From an uncultured Raoultella sp. (GTDB taxonomy: Bacteria; Pseudomonadota; Gammaproteobacteria; Enterobacterales; Enterobacteriaceae), in NCBI GenBank assembly GCA_900759445.1, contig CAAEVH010000024.1, forward strand, positions 124,001 through 188,000: 64,000 nucleotides of DNA. The letters run 5' to 3'. Of the stretch, positions 26,730 to 37,353 are shown one piece after another. A model generated the notes under the pieces. The model saw only the letters and a list, made by a program, of their open reading frames with translations. It was not told where the DNA came from and did not search any database. A program made the position numbers and the translations under genes. Positions within the stretch are counted from its first letter, which is position 1; every line of letters begins with the position of its first letter.

Positions 26730-27989
26730 TTAATGCGCGGGGGTGGTCTGCGCGCCGGCCGGTACACGCACGTGTTTGTATTTAAACAGCGCGATGAAGG
26801 CGATGGCCAGAACCAGCGAGTAGGCAGCAAAGATCAGCCAGACAGGCTGCCAGTCGGTGATGCCGTTGGTGGTATACATCTCCACCACTTTCCCGCTCAC
26901 TACGCCGCCGAGGATACAGCCGAAGCCGTTGGTCATCATCAGGAACATCCCCTGGGCGCTGGCGCGGATTTCAGGTCTCACCTCTTTCTCAACAAACACC
27001 GAGCCGGAGATGTTGAAGAAGTCGAAGGCGCAGCCGTAAACAATCATCGACAGAACCAGCAGCACGGTGCCGAACGGGGTCGGATCGCCATAGGCGAAGA
27101 GACCGAAGCGCAGCATCCAGGCGAAAATACTGATAATCATCACGTTCTTGATGCCATAGCGGCTCAGGAAGAACGGAATAGTCAGAATGAACAGGGTTTC
27201 GGAGATCTGGGAAATCGACATCATCACCGACGCGTGCTCAACGATAAAGCTCCCGGAGAAAAGCGGGTTATTATCGAAGCTGTGCAGGAAGGTATTGCCG
27301 AACATGTTGGTGATTTGCAGCTCTGCGCCTAACAGCATGGAGAAAATAAAGAAAATCGCCATCCGCTTGTTTTTGAACAGGGCAAAGGCATCGAGGCCAA
27401 GCATGCTGCTCCAGCTCTGGTTTTTCTGCTGATTGGAGACCGGAACGTGCGGCAGCGTCAGGGTGAACAGCGCGAGGACAACGGAGAGCGCCGCACCGAT
27501 GTAGAGCTGCATGTGGCTCAGCTCGAAGCCCGCGAAGCTGACGCCCCACATCGCCATAATAAAGCCGATGGTGCCCCAGATACGAATCGGTGGGAAATCG
27601 GTCACAATATCCAGACCGGCGGATTTCAGACGGTAGTAGGAAATCGTGTTGATTAAGCCCAACGTTGGCATATAGGCCAGCGAGTTAAGCAGAATCACAA
27701 AGAACATCTCCCCAGGCGTGGTGACCTGGGCCGCCATAAACAGCGTACCTGCCCCCACCAGATGGCACAGCGCGTAAACCCACTTCGCGCTGATCCATTT
27801 ATCCGCCACGATACCCAGCAGCGTTGGCATCAGAACTGCCGCAATGCCGAGCGAGCTGTAAACGGCGCCGATAGACGCACCGTCGAACTTGAGCGTCACA
27901 AACATATAGGAGCCAAGTGTAGTCAGCCAACTACCCCACAGGCAGAACTGCAGAAACGACAATATTTTAAGCTGCAGCTTAAGGTTCAT
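26730..27989 (-). CDS. nupG: nucleoside:H+ symporter NupG
   Basis: A 419-residue MFS permease with 12 hydrophobic segments, nearly identical in pattern to E. coli NupG (LKLQLKILSFLQFCLWGSW at the N-terminus). It imports purine and pyrimidine nucleosides with protons. It sits next to mltC as in E. coli. In E. coli the gene is controlled by CRP and CytR; a CRP-like site is visible upstream here. No anomalies. Confidence 0.96.
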   Translation of the reverse strand: MNLKLQLKILSFLQFCLWGSWLTTLGSYMFVTLKFDGASIGAVYSSLGIAAVLMPTLLGIVADKWISAKWVYALCHLVGAGTLFMAAQVTTPGEMFFVILLNSLAYMPTLGLINTISYYRLKSAGLDIVTDFPPIRIWGTIGFIMAMWGVSFAGFELSHMQLYIGAALSVVLALFTLTLPHVPVSNQQKNQSWSSMLGLDAFALFKNKRMAIFFIFSMLLGAELQITNMFGNTFLHSFDNNPLFSGSFIVEHASVMMSISQISETLFILTIPFFLSRYGIKNVMIISIFAWMLRFGLFAYGDPTPFGTVLLVLSMIVYGCAFDFFNISGSVFVEKEVRPEIRASAQGMFLMMTNGFGCILGGVVSGKVVEMYTTNGITDWQPVWLIFAAYSLVLAIAFIALFKYKHVRVPAGAQTTPAH

Positions 27990-28133
27990 GTTATTTTCCT
28001 CACGAGTAAGCGGGGGATGTGTTGTGATAATTACATTCAGGGTTTCAATTTGATGAAATTCTATCAGTTAACGCCGCGATGTTTTGTTACCTTCCGCAAA
28101 AAAATGCAATCCCCATTAATTTGCAGATTAGAT

Positions 28134-28149
28134 TGTGATGCAAATAACA
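28134..28149. promoter_or_regulatory. candidate CRP site upstream of nupG
   Basis: TGTGATGCAAATAACA matches TGTGA-N6-TCACA with one mismatch. A second half-match, TGTGA at 28023, lies closer to nupG. Two CRP sites flanking a CytR site are known for E. coli nupG. Confidence 0.5.
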
Positions 28150-28228
28150 TTTTCCTATGGGAAAGGCGAGGTGAAGCGGGAAAACCCGACCCTCTCTGCT
28201 CGGGAAAGGGGCGGGCGAGGAGATAACC

Positions 28229-29311
28229 TTATTTCCGGCGGTAGGACTTCTGCGCCGTATTCACCTTATAAAGATAGCGGCGCGATTCCGCCGACGGGTG
28301 ACGGTTGGTGAGGGTGGAATAGACATCCCCCGGCGTCATGCTGTTGATAATATTGGCTGCCTGGACCTTATCGCTGGAGAAGACGCGCAATACGCTGCCG
28401 GCGCCGCCGTTATACGCGGTGATCACGGCATAGCGGCGCGAGGTCGGGTTATCGATACCTGACAGATACACATTATTCAGCATTGCCAGATAGGCGGTGC
28501 CGGTATCAATGTTATTCGCCGGATCGAACAGATAGCTGCGGCTTGGCAGCCCCGATTTCCCCTGCGCACGGAAGACATCTTTCCCGGCGCTGTGCTGCAC
28601 AACCTGCATCAGACCCAGCGCATCAGCATGGCTCACGGCGTACGGGTTAAAAGAGGATTCGGTCTGCATAATCGCCAGAATCAGCGACTCATCGACGCCA
28701 TACTTCCGCGCCGACTGGCGAACGTAGCCGATGTACTTATGCGCACGTTTGTCGAGGTGGTTCGGCACCAGATTAATGGTAATGCTATAGATCATCCGCA
28801 GGCCGTTGCTGCGGCTTTTCAGCCGCGTTTGCAACAGATAATCGGCATAGCGCGAGGCCCGCCACTCCCAGCGAATCGGATCGCCGTGGTTATCCACCAC
28901 CTGTCCGTAAAGGAACGGCTCTTTCGAAATCTGGATATCATCGGCGTCGGAATAGAGGTCGATTGACCCCGGATCGTCGCCCATCAGCAGCGTCTTAATG
29001 ATGGTCTGGCGTAAACGGCCGGTCGGATCGGTACCGGCGATGGTCTCGACGGTGATGGTGCCCTCATCAAAGTTGATGTGGCTACGGGTCTGATACTGAT
29101 CGGTGTACTTAACGTAGTCTTTCGGCCCGGCGAGCAGAACTTCGTTATAACCCCAAATATTTTCGATGTTATGGGCGAACTGACCCATCAGAATATCGAA
29201 GCCGTTGGTGTCCTTAACCCAGGCTTCGTTATACCCATCGCCCTTTTTATTTGAGCTGGAACACGAAACGAGCAAAGGCGCAATGAGCGCTAGCGCTAAA
29301 TATTTTTTCAT
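28229..29311 (-). CDS. mltC: membrane-bound lytic murein transglycosylase C
   Basis: A 360-residue outer-membrane lipoprotein that cleaves peptidoglycan glycan strands to 1,6-anhydro ends. The lipobox LLVSC gives a lipid-modified Cys at about residue 18. The Slt70-like domain has the catalytic glutamate in [13 protein letters not shown], then GLMQVV and [16 protein letters not shown] 29311 is preferred by match to E. coli; one more ATG lies directly upstream. Order nupG-mltC-yggX-mutY is as in E. coli. Confidence 0.95.
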   Translation of the reverse strand: MKKYLALALIAPLLVSCSSSNKKGDGYNEAWVKDTNGFDILMGQFAHNIENIWGYNEVLLAGPKDYVKYTDQYQTRSHINFDEGTITVETIAGTDPTGRLRQTIIKTLLMGDDPGSIDLYSDADDIQISKEPFLYGQVVDNHGDPIRWEWRASRYADYLLQTRLKSRSNGLRMIYSITINLVPNHLDKRAHKYIGYVRQSARKYGVDESLILAIMQTESSFNPYAVSHADALGLMQVVQHSAGKDVFRAQGKSGLPSRSYLFDPANNIDTGTAYLAMLNNVYLSGIDNPTSRRYAVITAYNGGAGSVLRVFSSDKVQAANIINSMTPGDVYSTLTNRHPSAESRRYLYKVNTAQKSYRRK

Positions 29312-29361
29312 CATTCCGGGAGTGTGCGTTGTGTTTGTTGTGCTTAAGAGTCAGAGGACTC

Positions 29362-29640
<279 letters not shown>

Positions 29641-29664
29641 TCATCCTCTTTATTCGCCAGAAAG

Positions 29665-30723
29665 CTATGCAAGAGCCCCGGCCTTCAACTGTTGCAACAA
29701 GCGCTCCACGGGAGCCGCCAGTCCAACCGACGGCGGCTGCGCTAAGTTATACCAGAGTGTGCTGCCTTCATCCATGCATGCGCCAGATGAATCTATGCTA
29801 AGCCACATCGGCACAATATCCAGATGGAAATGGCTGAAAGTGTGGCGGAACGCGGTCAGCTGCGTCAGATCATCATCCTTTATCCCGCGCTGAGCCAGCC
29901 ATTCGCGCAGTGCGGCCTCCTCTTCAAACTGCGGAAAACAGAATAATCCGCCCCATAAGCCGACCGGCGGACGCTGGGAAAGCAACACTTCGTTGCCGTG
30001 CTGCATCAGCAGGAAATAGCCCGTTCGCTGCGGAATGGTCTGCTTCGGTTTTTTGCCAGGATATTGTGCCCATGAATGGTTTGCGTAAGCGATGCAGCCG
30101 TTACTTAACGGACAGAGCTCGCATTTGGGTTTCGAGCGGGTGCAGACCATCGCCCCGAGATCCATCATCGCCTGGTTAAAGCGCTCGACCCCTTTTGCCG
30201 GCGTGACCTCTTCGCTGATCTGCCATAATCGTTTCTCAACCTCTTTTTTCCCCGGCCAGCCGTTGACCGCATAGCAGCGGGCCAGCACGCGCTTCACGTT
30301 ACCATCGAGAATGGGGTAATGCTTGCCAAGGGAGAGGGATAAAATCGCGCCGGCCGTGGAACGCCCGACGCCGGGCAGCGCCGCCACTTCGTCAAAGGTT
30401 TGCGGGAATTCGCCGCCGTGCAGGCTCGCCACCTGCTGCGCCGCCTTATGTAAATTGCGCGCGCGGGCGTAATAGCCCAGTCCGGTCCACAGATGCAGCA
30501 CTTCATCCAGCGGCGCCGCGGCCAGATCGGTAACCGTCGGGAAGCGGGCCATAAAGCGTTCGAAATAGGGAATCACCGTAGCGACCTGCGTTTGTTGCAA
30601 CATCACCTCGGAGAGCCATACTTTGTAAGGCGTTTTATCCATTTGCCATGGCAGGGTTTTACGCCCGTATTTGTCGTACCAGTCCAGCACCTGGGCTGAA
30701 AATTGCGCGGCGAGAAAAGTCAA
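29665..30723 (-). CDS. mutY: adenine DNA glycosylase
   Basis: A 352-residue base-excision enzyme that removes adenine paired with 8-oxoguanine. The catalytic glutamate is E39 in [10 protein letters not shown], the helix-hairpin-helix is [12 protein letters not shown], the catalytic aspartate is in [11 protein letters not shown], and the 4Fe-4S ligands are in [17 protein letters not shown]. The C-terminal NUDIX-like domain reads 8-oxoG. It is divergent from trmB across 136 bp, as in E. coli. Confidence 0.97.
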   Translation of the reverse strand: MTFLAAQFSAQVLDWYDKYGRKTLPWQMDKTPYKVWLSEVMLQQTQVATVIPYFERFMARFPTVTDLAAAPLDEVLHLWTGLGYYARARNLHKAAQQVASLHGGEFPQTFDEVAALPGVGRSTAGAILSLSLGKHYPILDGNVKRVLARCYAVNGWPGKKEVEKRLWQISEEVTPAKGVERFNQAMMDLGAMVCTRSKPKCELCPLSNGCIAYANHSWAQYPGKKPKQTIPQRTGYFLLMQHGNEVLLSQRPPVGLWGGLFCFPQFEEEAALREWLAQRGIKDDDLTQLTAFRHTFSHFHLDIVPMWLSIDSSGACMDEGSTLWYNLAQPPSVGLAAPVERLLQQLKAGALA

Positions 30724-30859
30724 AGCTACAGCTCCGGAATCGCGATATCAGGGTGGCAGATTGCAGCATAAGGGCGACAGGCTGTAAACCCTTGCATCCG
30801 TCGGGTAACTTTGGATAATGCCCGTTTTCCGAACACTCTCACAAGCAGACCTAACTTTT

Positions 30860-31579
30860 ATGAAAAACGACGTCATATCTCCGGAATTCGATGAAAACGG
30901 CCGCCCGCTGCGCCGTATTCGTAGCTTCGTCCGCCGCCAGGGCCGCCTGACCAAAGGGCAGCAGCATGCGCTGGATAACATTTGGCCGGTGATGGGCGTT
31001 GAGTTCAACGATGCGCCGCTCGACTTCGCCGCGCTGTTTGGTCGCAACGCGCCGACTACGCTGGAGATCGGATTCGGCATGGGCGCTTCGCTGGTGGCGA
31101 TGGCGCAAGCGAAGCCTGAGCAGAATTTCCTCGGTATCGAAGTTCACTCACCGGGCGTCGGTGCCTGCCTGGCCTCCGCCGAAGAAGAGGGTGTACACAA
31201 CCTGCGCGTGATGTGTCACGATGCGGTCGAGGTGCTCCACACCATGATTCCGGATAATTCTCTCAACATGGTGCAGCTGTTTTTCCCTGACCCGTGGCAT
31301 AAAGCGCGTCATAATAAACGCCGTATCGTGCAGGCGCCTTTTGCTGAGCTGGTGAAAAGCAAGCTTAAACTGGGCGGCGTCTTCCACATGGCGACCGACT
31401 GGGAGCCGTATGCTGAGCATATGCTGGAAGTGATGTCATCGCTGGAAGGGTATCGTAACCTGTCAGAAAGCAACGATTATGTACCGCGCCCGGAATCGCG
31501 TCCGGTAACCAAATTTGAACAGCGTGGCCATCGTCTTGGCCACGGCGTATGGGACTTAATGTTCGAGAGGGTGAAATAA
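30860..31579 (+). CDS. trmB: tRNA (guanine46-N7)-methyltransferase
   Basis: A 239-residue SAM-dependent methyltransferase. The SAM loop is [15 protein letters not shown], and the catalytic region is [18 protein letters not shown] 30860 ([14 protein letters not shown]) matches E. coli; a longer frame from 30818 adds nothing conserved. Its stop overlaps the start of yggL (TAATG), so the two are translationally coupled. Confidence 0.96.
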   Translation: MKNDVISPEFDENGRPLRRIRSFVRRQGRLTKGQQHALDNIWPVMGVEFNDAPLDFAALFGRNAPTTLEIGFGMGASLVAMAQAKPEQNFLGIEVHSPGVGACLASAEEEGVHNLRVMCHDAVEVLHTMIPDNSLNMVQLFFPDPWHKARHNKRRIVQAPFAELVKSKLKLGGVFHMATDWEPYAEHMLEVMSSLEGYRNLSESNDYVPRPESRPVTKFEQRGHRLGHGVWDLMFERVK

Positions 31580-31905
31580 TGGCAAAGAATCGTAGCCGTC
31601 GTCTGCGTAAAAAAATGCATATCGACGAGTTTCAGGAAATCGGTTTTTCCGTCGCATGGCGTTTTCCGGAAGGGAGCACTGAAGAGCATATCGATCGCAC
31701 CGTGAATGACCTGATTGAGGAAGTGATCGAGCCGAACAAACTGGCGTTTGACGGCAGCGGTTACCTCTCCTGGGAAGGGCTAATCTGCCTGCAGGAAATC
31801 GGTAAATGTACCGAGGAGCATCAGGCTATCGTGCGTAAGTGGCTGGAAGATCGCGGGCTTGCCGATGTGCGCACCAGCGAACTTTTTGACGTCTGGTGGG
31901 ACTAA
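31579..31905 (+). CDS. yggL: DUF469 family protein YggL
   Basis: A 108-residue basic-N-terminus protein (AKNRSRRLRKKMHIDEFQEIG) of the DUF469 family, very close to E. coli YggL, which has been linked to ribosome association and assembly. ATG 31579 overlaps the trmB stop. It is followed by a perfect 20-bp palindrome terminator. Confidence 0.94.
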   Translation: MAKNRSRRLRKKMHIDEFQEIGFSVAWRFPEGSTEEHIDRTVNDLIEEVIEPNKLAFDGSGYLSWEGLICLQEIGKCTEEHQAIVRKWLEDRGLADVRTSELFDVWWD

Positions 31906-31914
31906 GTTTGACAA

Positions 31915-31939
31915 GGGTCGGCAATTGCCGACCCGTTTT
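31915..31939 (+). terminator. terminator after yggL
   Basis: A perfect 20-bp palindrome, GGGTCGGCAATTGCCGACCC, is followed by GTTTTG. It lies 10 bases after the yggL stop and before the yggN ribosome site. Confidence 0.85.
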
Positions 31940-31955
31940 GTCTTAAGGGAGTTTT

Positions 31956-32675
31956 ATGATGCGCAAAACGCTGCTGGCGGTGGCGCTGTCCGTTACCGCT
32001 CTGTCCGCGCACGCGGACTACCAATGTAGCGTCACGCCGCGTGACGACGTGATCCTCAGCCCGCATCAGGTGCAGGTAACCGGGGAGAACGGCGATCTGG
32101 TGATTAAACCGGACGGCAATCTGACCTATAACGGAAAACAGTATTCTCTGTCTGCGGCCCAGCGTGAGCAGGCCCAGGACTATCAGGCCGGCCTGCGCAG
32201 CAGCCTGCCGTGGATTGATGACGGCGCGCGTTCGCGAGTCGAAAAAGGGCGTCAGGCGCTGGATAAAATCATTACCGAGCAGGTTGGCACCAGCAGCAGT
32301 ATGCATGATCGTCTGACCAAACTTGACGCGCAGCTGAAAACCCAGATGAACCGCATTATTGAACGTCGCAGCGACGGCCTGACTTTCCATTACAAAGCGA
32401 TCGATCAGGTGCGCGCCGACGGCCAGCAGCTGGTTAATCAGGCGATGGGCGGCATTCTGCAGGACAGTATCAACGAGATGGGCGCAAAGGCGGTGCTGAA
32501 AGGCGGGGGCAATCCGCTGCAGGGGATCCTCGGCAGCCTCGGCGGCCTGCAAACGGCGATTCAGGAAGAGTGGAAAAACCAGGAAGCGGATTTCCAGAAA
32601 TTTGGCAAAGACGTTTGTAGCCGGGTCGTCTCCCTTGAAGACAGCCGCAAGGCGCTGGTGAGCTCCCTGAAATAA
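31956..32675 (+). CDS. yggN: DUF2884 family periplasmic protein YggN
   Basis: A 239-residue exported protein with a signal peptide of about 20 residues ending at LSAHA-DYQC. It has few cysteines and a helical middle. It matches E. coli YggN (DUF2884), whose function is not established. AAGGGAG precedes ATG 31956; a second ATG lies directly after. In E. coli yggN is followed by ansB and yggM; here those are absent and a sugar ABC transporter follows. Confidence 0.92.
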   Translation: MMRKTLLAVALSVTALSAHADYQCSVTPRDDVILSPHQVQVTGENGDLVIKPDGNLTYNGKQYSLSAAQREQAQDYQAGLRSSLPWIDDGARSRVEKGRQALDKIITEQVGTSSSMHDRLTKLDAQLKTQMNRIIERRSDGLTFHYKAIDQVRADGQQLVNQAMGGILQDSINEMGAKAVLKGGGNPLQGILGSLGGLQTAIQEEWKNQEADFQKFGKDVCSRVVSLEDSRKALVSSLK

Positions 32676-32683
32676 CGCTCTCT

Positions 32684-32717
32684 GCGGTGTGCCGCGGCCT
32701 TCACCGGGGCACACCGC
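32684..32717. terminator. hairpin between convergent yggN and sugar ABC permease gene
   Basis: GCGGTGTGCC (32684-32693) and GGCACACCGC (32708-32717) form a 10-bp stem with a 14-base loop between convergent genes. Confidence 0.75.
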
Positions 32718-32728
32718 GTTCATCCTTC

Positions 32729-33976
32729 TCAGGCACGTCCGTGCGATACGCGGGAACGACGGGCCAGCGAGTCAATAATCACCGCAATCGCCAGCACGCA
32801 GCCGGTAATGATGTAGCGTAGCGATGACGGCAGATTCAACAGCGTCAGACCATTCGAAATCGACTGAATCACGATGATCCCCAGCAGAGCGGACCAGGCG
32901 CTGCCGCGCCCGCCGAACAGACTGGTACCGCCAATGACCGCCGCCGCAATGGCGTTCAGATTCACGTCACCGGTCCCGGCCTGCTGGCTCGCCGAGGCCA
33001 GCCGGGAAGCGGCCAGAATGCCGCCGAAGGTGGCGAGGGTGCTACAGAGTACAAAGGCGCTGACGTAAATAGCCCGCACGTTGATCCCTGAACGGCGCGC
33101 GGCTTCGCGGTTGCCGCCGACGGCAAACATAGAGCGCCCCCATTGCGTCCGCTTGAGCGCATAGTTGAGCATCATCACCAACGCGACGAACAGGCCGAAA
33201 ATCCACGGTACGCCGCGCCCGAGATTAAGATAGAACACGGCGGCTTCAAAGATTACCGTCAGCAGAATCGCGCGCAATAACAGTGAGCTGACGGCTTCCG
33301 CCGACAGGTTCGCCGCCAGGCGGCGCGTACGCGTTTTGAGGCCAAATATCAGGATCGCCAGCCCGGGCAGCAGCGCCATAAGATGAGAGAACCAGCCCGG
33401 CATCACCAGTAGCTGGCCAAACCGCACCAGCGGAGAGGCGTAGGGCAGGTTAATGCTGCCGCTGGGACCGAGGATATACAGCTGCAGCCCGAGCAGCGCC
33501 AGCAGGCCGGCGAGCGTCGCTACGAAGCTTGGCATGCCGACGCGGTTATACAGCAGGGCGTAAAGCAGCCCGACGGCGATACCGCACAGCAGCGCGACGG
33601 CAATCGCCGCGGCAACCGGCCAGCCGGCATTAACCCACAGCACGCCAACAATCGCCGAAGAGAGTCCGCTCATTGAGCCCACCGAAAGATCGATTTCGCC
33701 GAGCATCAGTACGCAGACGATCCCCAGTGAGATAAATCCAACGGTAGCGCAGTCAAAAAGCAGGTTAACCAGGTTATTGGGCGCGATATAGACCGGGTTG
33801 AGCCAGGTGAAAACCAGGGAGATCACGATCAGCCCGGCGATGACCGGCGCGGTCCCCAGATCGCCGGTTTTGATACGATTGATCTGCGCACGTACCACGC
33901 CGAACAGGCCGTCGTTGTGCTGGACGCGCTCATCGCTGCGATCCAATGCGGGGCGGGATGCTGTCTTGCTGTTCAT
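32729..33976 (-). CDS. sugar ABC transporter permease (XylH/RbsC family)
   Basis: A 415-residue inner-membrane permease of the carbohydrate uptake type 2 class, with about ten hydrophobic segments. The family signature GEIDLSVGSMSGLSSA and the C-terminal GGTSLFGGRGSAWSALLG are clear. The layout is closest to xylose-type XylH. It is the third gene of a binding protein-ATPase-permease operon on the minus strand, 4 bases after the ATPase gene. Confidence 0.92.
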   Translation of the reverse strand: MNSKTASRPALDRSDERVQHNDGLFGVVRAQINRIKTGDLGTAPVIAGLIVISLVFTWLNPVYIAPNNLVNLLFDCATVGFISLGIVCVLMLGEIDLSVGSMSGLSSAIVGVLWVNAGWPVAAAIAVALLCGIAVGLLYALLYNRVGMPSFVATLAGLLALLGLQLYILGPSGSINLPYASPLVRFGQLLVMPGWFSHLMALLPGLAILIFGLKTRTRRLAANLSAEAVSSLLLRAILLTVIFEAAVFYLNLGRGVPWIFGLFVALVMMLNYALKRTQWGRSMFAVGGNREAARRSGINVRAIYVSAFVLCSTLATFGGILAASRLASASQQAGTGDVNLNAIAAAVIGGTSLFGGRGSAWSALLGIIVIQSISNGLTLLNLPSSLRYIITGCVLAIAVIIDSLARRSRVSHGRA

Positions 33977-33980
33977 AAAA

Positions 33981-34793
33981 TTAAATCACTCCGGAAGCGC
34001 TAGACTGTGATTTTCGTTCGACGCGACGTGAAACGGCATTCTCTGTTGCGCCGGTAATGGCCGCCACCAGATCCTGGTTTGAGGCGTCGGGGGTAAAGAT
34101 GCCTTTATTGCGCCCGAGCCGCAGCACCACGATGCGATCGGCCACCGCACGGACGTCTTCCATGTTGTGGCTGATGATGATGACGCCGAGGCCGCGCTCG
34201 CGAACGCGCTCAATCAAATTGAGCACTTCCGCCGTCTGGGCCACGCCGAGCGCGGCGGTAGGCTCATCAAGCATGATGATTTTGGGGTTCATCAGTAGCG
34301 AACGGGCGATCGCCACCGTCTGGCGCTGGCCGCCGGAAAGCGAGGCAATCGGCTCGCGCACCGACGGGATTCTGGCCGCCAGCTCCTGCAATAACGTCCA
34401 GGCCCGTACCTCCATCGCCACTTCGTCCAGCTGCAGCGGCGAAATCTCGTGGCCTAAAAACAGGTTTGCGACGACGTCGAGATTTTCGCACAGCGCTAAA
34501 TCCTGAAAGACCGTAGCGATACCGTATTCCAGCGCCTTGCCTGGGCTGTCGAGAGTGATGGCCTTACCGTCAAACTCAATGGTGCCGGTCGTGGGCTGGT
34601 GTACGCCGGCGAGAATTTTCACCAGCGTGGATTTTCCCGCACCGTTATCGCCCACCAGCGCGACCACTTCGCCGGCATGAACCTCCAGCTCGATATCCGT
34701 CAGAGCGGAGACCGCGCCGAAGTGTTTGGAGACATGACTCAGTTTTAAAACAGGTTGCCTGGTGCCGGCGACGATGTCTGATTGTTGCGACAT
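33981..34793 (-). CDS. sugar ABC transporter ATP-binding protein (single domain)
   Basis: A 270-residue ATPase. Walker A is GDNGAGKST, signature LSGGQRQ, Walker B IIMLDEPTAALG, switch ISHNMEDV. It is a single-domain protein, unlike the double-domain RbsA/XylG type; this resembles the FrcA-like subgroup. ATG 34793 (MSQQSDIVAG) is preferred; a longer frame overlaps the binding-protein stop. It works with the permease and the binding protein in uptake of a pentose- or hexose-like sugar. Confidence 0.9.
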   Translation of the reverse strand: MSQQSDIVAGTRQPVLKLSHVSKHFGAVSALTDIELEVHAGEVVALVGDNGAGKSTLVKILAGVHQPTTGTIEFDGKAITLDSPGKALEYGIATVFQDLALCENLDVVANLFLGHEISPLQLDEVAMEVRAWTLLQELAARIPSVREPIASLSGGQRQTVAIARSLLMNPKIIMLDEPTAALGVAQTAEVLNLIERVRERGLGVIIISHNMEDVRAVADRIVVLRLGRNKGIFTPDASNQDLVAAITGATENAVSRRVERKSQSSASGVI

Positions 34794-34854
34794 AAAAAAG
34801 ACCTCAATGATGGTGAAACTACGCCCGTCGGCGACGACGGACGCAGGGGCAGCA

Positions 34855-35901
34855 TTACTTCTCAATACCTAATTTCTGGCAGGCTGCGGTGTATTCACCG
34901 GTACACACCTGAGCGTAGGTCTGGATCTTTTTATCGAAAATTTCCGCTTTGATATTTTTGGCGGTGATGACTGCTGGGGTAAACAGCTGAGAAGGCGTGT
35001 TGTACAGCGTGGTGCTCGCCTGCGGTTTCTTACCCTGAATGAGTTCCACGGCCACTTTCGCCGCGGCTGCGGCAACGATTTCTGACGGTTTGGAGATGGT
35101 GTTGTACTGGTCGCCGGCGATGATGAGCTGCAGCGCGGCAATCGTCGCGTCGTTCCCGGTGACCGGCGGAACCGGCTGTACGCCGGCGGCTTTAAAGGCG
35201 GCAATGGCACCGCCGCCGGTGCCGTCATTGGCCGCGACGACGCCTTTAATTTTGTCCCCGAAGCGGGTTATCTGCCCGGCGGCCCACTCCTGCGCTTTAG
35301 GCGGCGCCCATTCCGGGGTATCAAACTCCGCGAGGGTGGCGTAACCCGATGCTTTCAGCCCACGATGAATACCATCGCGGATAAGCCCTGCGGCGGCATC
35401 GGTCGGCGAGCCGTTAATTTGCAGGACGCCGGCCCCTTTTGGCACGCCGCTCTCTTGCAGATGATTAACCAGCGATTGTGAAATCGCATAGCCGATACCT
35501 TCGTTATCAAACGAGACGTAAAAATCAGCTGGCTTATCGGGGATAGGGCGATCGTAAGCGATCACTTTAACATCCTGGGCCTGGGCATTTTCGACCAGGG
35601 CGGCGGCCGCGGAGGAGTCAACCGGATCGAGAACGATAATCTTCGCCCCCTGGGCAATGACCGAATTGAACTGCTGCTGTTGCAGCGTCGCGCTGGCGTT
35701 AGCGTTTTGATAAATGACCTTACATTCTGCGCACAGCTTGCTCATTTCCGCTTTGAATCCGGGGAAATCATGCTGCTCATAACGCGTGGAGGCCTGGTCG
35801 GGCATGAGAAATGCTACGGTGGCGGATTCGGCCGCTTGTGCCGACGCGGAAATTCCGCCGGATATTGTTGCGAGTGCGATAAAAATATTACGGTAATTCA
35901 T
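34855..35901 (-). CDS. sugar ABC transporter substrate-binding protein (XylF-like)
   Basis: A 348-residue periplasmic binding protein (Peripla_BP_4 type) with a signal peptide of about 23 residues ending near SASAQA. Segments such as KVIAYDRPIPDKPADFYVSFDNE and VVAANDGTGGGAIAAFKAAG resemble the D-xylose-binding protein XylF. Four cysteines in two pairs could form disulfides (CAEC; CTGEYTAAC). It is the first gene of the operon. The substrate is inferred only; xylose or another aldopentose is the first guess. Confidence 0.9.
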   Translation of the reverse strand: MNYRNIFIALATISGGISASAQAAESATVAFLMPDQASTRYEQHDFPGFKAEMSKLCAECKVIYQNANASATLQQQQFNSVIAQGAKIIVLDPVDSSAAAALVENAQAQDVKVIAYDRPIPDKPADFYVSFDNEGIGYAISQSLVNHLQESGVPKGAGVLQINGSPTDAAAGLIRDGIHRGLKASGYATLAEFDTPEWAPPKAQEWAAGQITRFGDKIKGVVAANDGTGGGAIAAFKAAGVQPVPPVTGNDATIAALQLIIAGDQYNTISKPSEIVAAAAAKVAVELIQGKKPQASTTLYNTPSQLFTPAVITAKNIKAEIFDKKIQTYAQVCTGEYTAACQKLGIEK

Positions 35902-36186
35902 TATATTACCCTCTTTTTTATAGGTTTGAGCCCGCCAGCCGGAGCCGACGTCATACAGACTTTTTTAATAAGAGTTACTAATAATTCACATGTAGGATAC
36001 TTCGGTTTTACATTTGCTCAACCGATGAAGCAGGATTACCACTGCACTAAAACGGAGTCAAGAAATGGAAAAAAGTCGATGCGGATTTGTGATTGGCTGC
36101 AAAGAATTGCATAAAAAGTGATCAGGTGATTTGACCGACACGGGGACAACAAAACGGACGGAGAAGTGGGGAAAAAGAGCAACAGC
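35902..36186 (-). promoter_or_regulatory. upstream region of the sugar ABC operon
   Basis: About 285 bp that should hold the promoter of the ABC operon. TCGGTT (36002-36007) and AACCGA (36020-36025) form an inverted repeat that could be an operator of a LacI- or ROK-type regulator. No gene is visible. Confidence 0.4.
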
Positions 36187-36205
36187 GGGCGGTCGAGGAC
36201 CGCCC
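36187..36205 (-). terminator. hairpin after hemW
   Basis: GGGCGGTC (36187-36194) and GACCGCCC (36198-36205) form an 8-bp stem with a 3-base loop, 8 bases beyond the hemW stop on the minus strand. Confidence 0.7.
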
Positions 36206-36213
36206 GGGGGGGA

Positions 36214-37353
36214 TTAATCTTCGCTGAGAAACAGCTCCAGCAGCGAGTTTAAAAACAGCTTGCCATGCTCGGTTATCTGCCAGCAGCGCTCATCTTCAAC
36301 CAGGTAGCCCTGGGCGATGGCGGCATCAATTTGCGGCCGGATCACGTGCTCTTCCAGACCGGTGTAGCGGCTGAATTCACTGCGCGGTGCCGCTTCCAGC
36401 AGACGGAAGCGGTTCATAAAGAATTCGAAGGGTTTGTCGGCGGCCTCCACGTCATGCTGACGTTCGAGGTAGCGGCCTTCCATGTAGCCCCGCGGATGGC
36501 GCGTTTTTGCCGTACGTAAAATGCGCCCGTCCGGGAAGGTAATTTTCCCGTGCGCACCGCAGCCGATGCCAAGGTAGTCGCCAAAGCGCCAGTAGTTCAG
36601 GTTGTGCTGACACTGATAACCCGGTTTAGCATAGGCCGATGTCTCATACTGCTGATAACCTGCCGCCGTCAACAAACGATGTCCCTGCTCAAAGATATCC
36701 CACAGGGCGTCGTCATCCGGCAGCACCGGCGGACGGGAGCCAAACAGAGTATTCGGCTCAATAGTCAGCTGATACCAGGAGAGATGCGGCGGATTGAGTT
36801 CGATCGCCTGACGCAGGTCGTCCAGCGCCTCGTCCAGCGTCTGGTCCGGCAGGCCGTGCATCAAATCGAGGTTAAAGCTACGAAGGCCAAGCCCCGTTGC
36901 CAGATGCGCCGCGCGCTTTGCCTCGTCCGGGCCGTGAATACGCCCCAGGCGCTGCAGTTTAGGTTCGCTAAAGCTTTGCACGCCGATGGAGATGCGGTTC
37001 ACGCCCGCACGCTGGTACTCCACGAAGCGATCGGCTTCCACGGTGCCTGGGTTGGCTTCCATGGTGACTTCCGCACCGGCGGCCAGCGGCAGGCAGTCGC
37101 GTACGCCGTCGAGCAGGGTTTGCATAGCCGGCCCGGAGAGCAGGCTCGGCGTTCCCCCGCCAATGAAAATCGTGCCGATTTCACGTCCCTGGGCGTAGTC
37201 CGCATCGGCCCGCAGGTCGGTCAGCAGATGCTGCACATAATCATCGTGCGGCACCTCGCCCTTTAGCGCATGCGAGTTAAAGTCGCAGTACGGACATTTT
37301 TGCACACACCATGGGATATGAATATACAGGCTCAGAGGCGGCAAATTAGCCAT
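36214..37353 (-). CDS. hemW: heme chaperone HemW (radical SAM)
   Basis: A 379-residue radical SAM protein. The cluster-binding CxxxCxxC is in [16 protein letters not shown], followed by GGGTPSLL. The C-terminal HemN-like domain is present. It resembles the anaerobic coproporphyrinogen oxidase but belongs to the HemW branch, thought to deliver heme to proteins. It overlaps rdgB by 8 bases and ends the yggS-yggT-yggU-rdgB-hemW operon. Confidence 0.95.
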   Translation of the reverse strand: MANLPPLSLYIHIPWCVQKCPYCDFNSHALKGEVPHDDYVQHLLTDLRADADYAQGREIGTIFIGGGTPSLLSGPAMQTLLDGVRDCLPLAAGAEVTMEANPGTVEADRFVEYQRAGVNRISIGVQSFSEPKLQRLGRIHGPDEAKRAAHLATGLGLRSFNLDLMHGLPDQTLDEALDDLRQAIELNPPHLSWYQLTIEPNTLFGSRPPVLPDDDALWDIFEQGHRLLTAAGYQQYETSAYAKPGYQCQHNLNYWRFGDYLGIGCGAHGKITFPDGRILRTAKTRHPRGYMEGRYLERQHDVEAADKPFEFFMNRFRLLEAAPRSEFSRYTGLEEHVIRPQIDAAIAQGYLVEDERCWQITEHGKLFLNSLLELFLSED

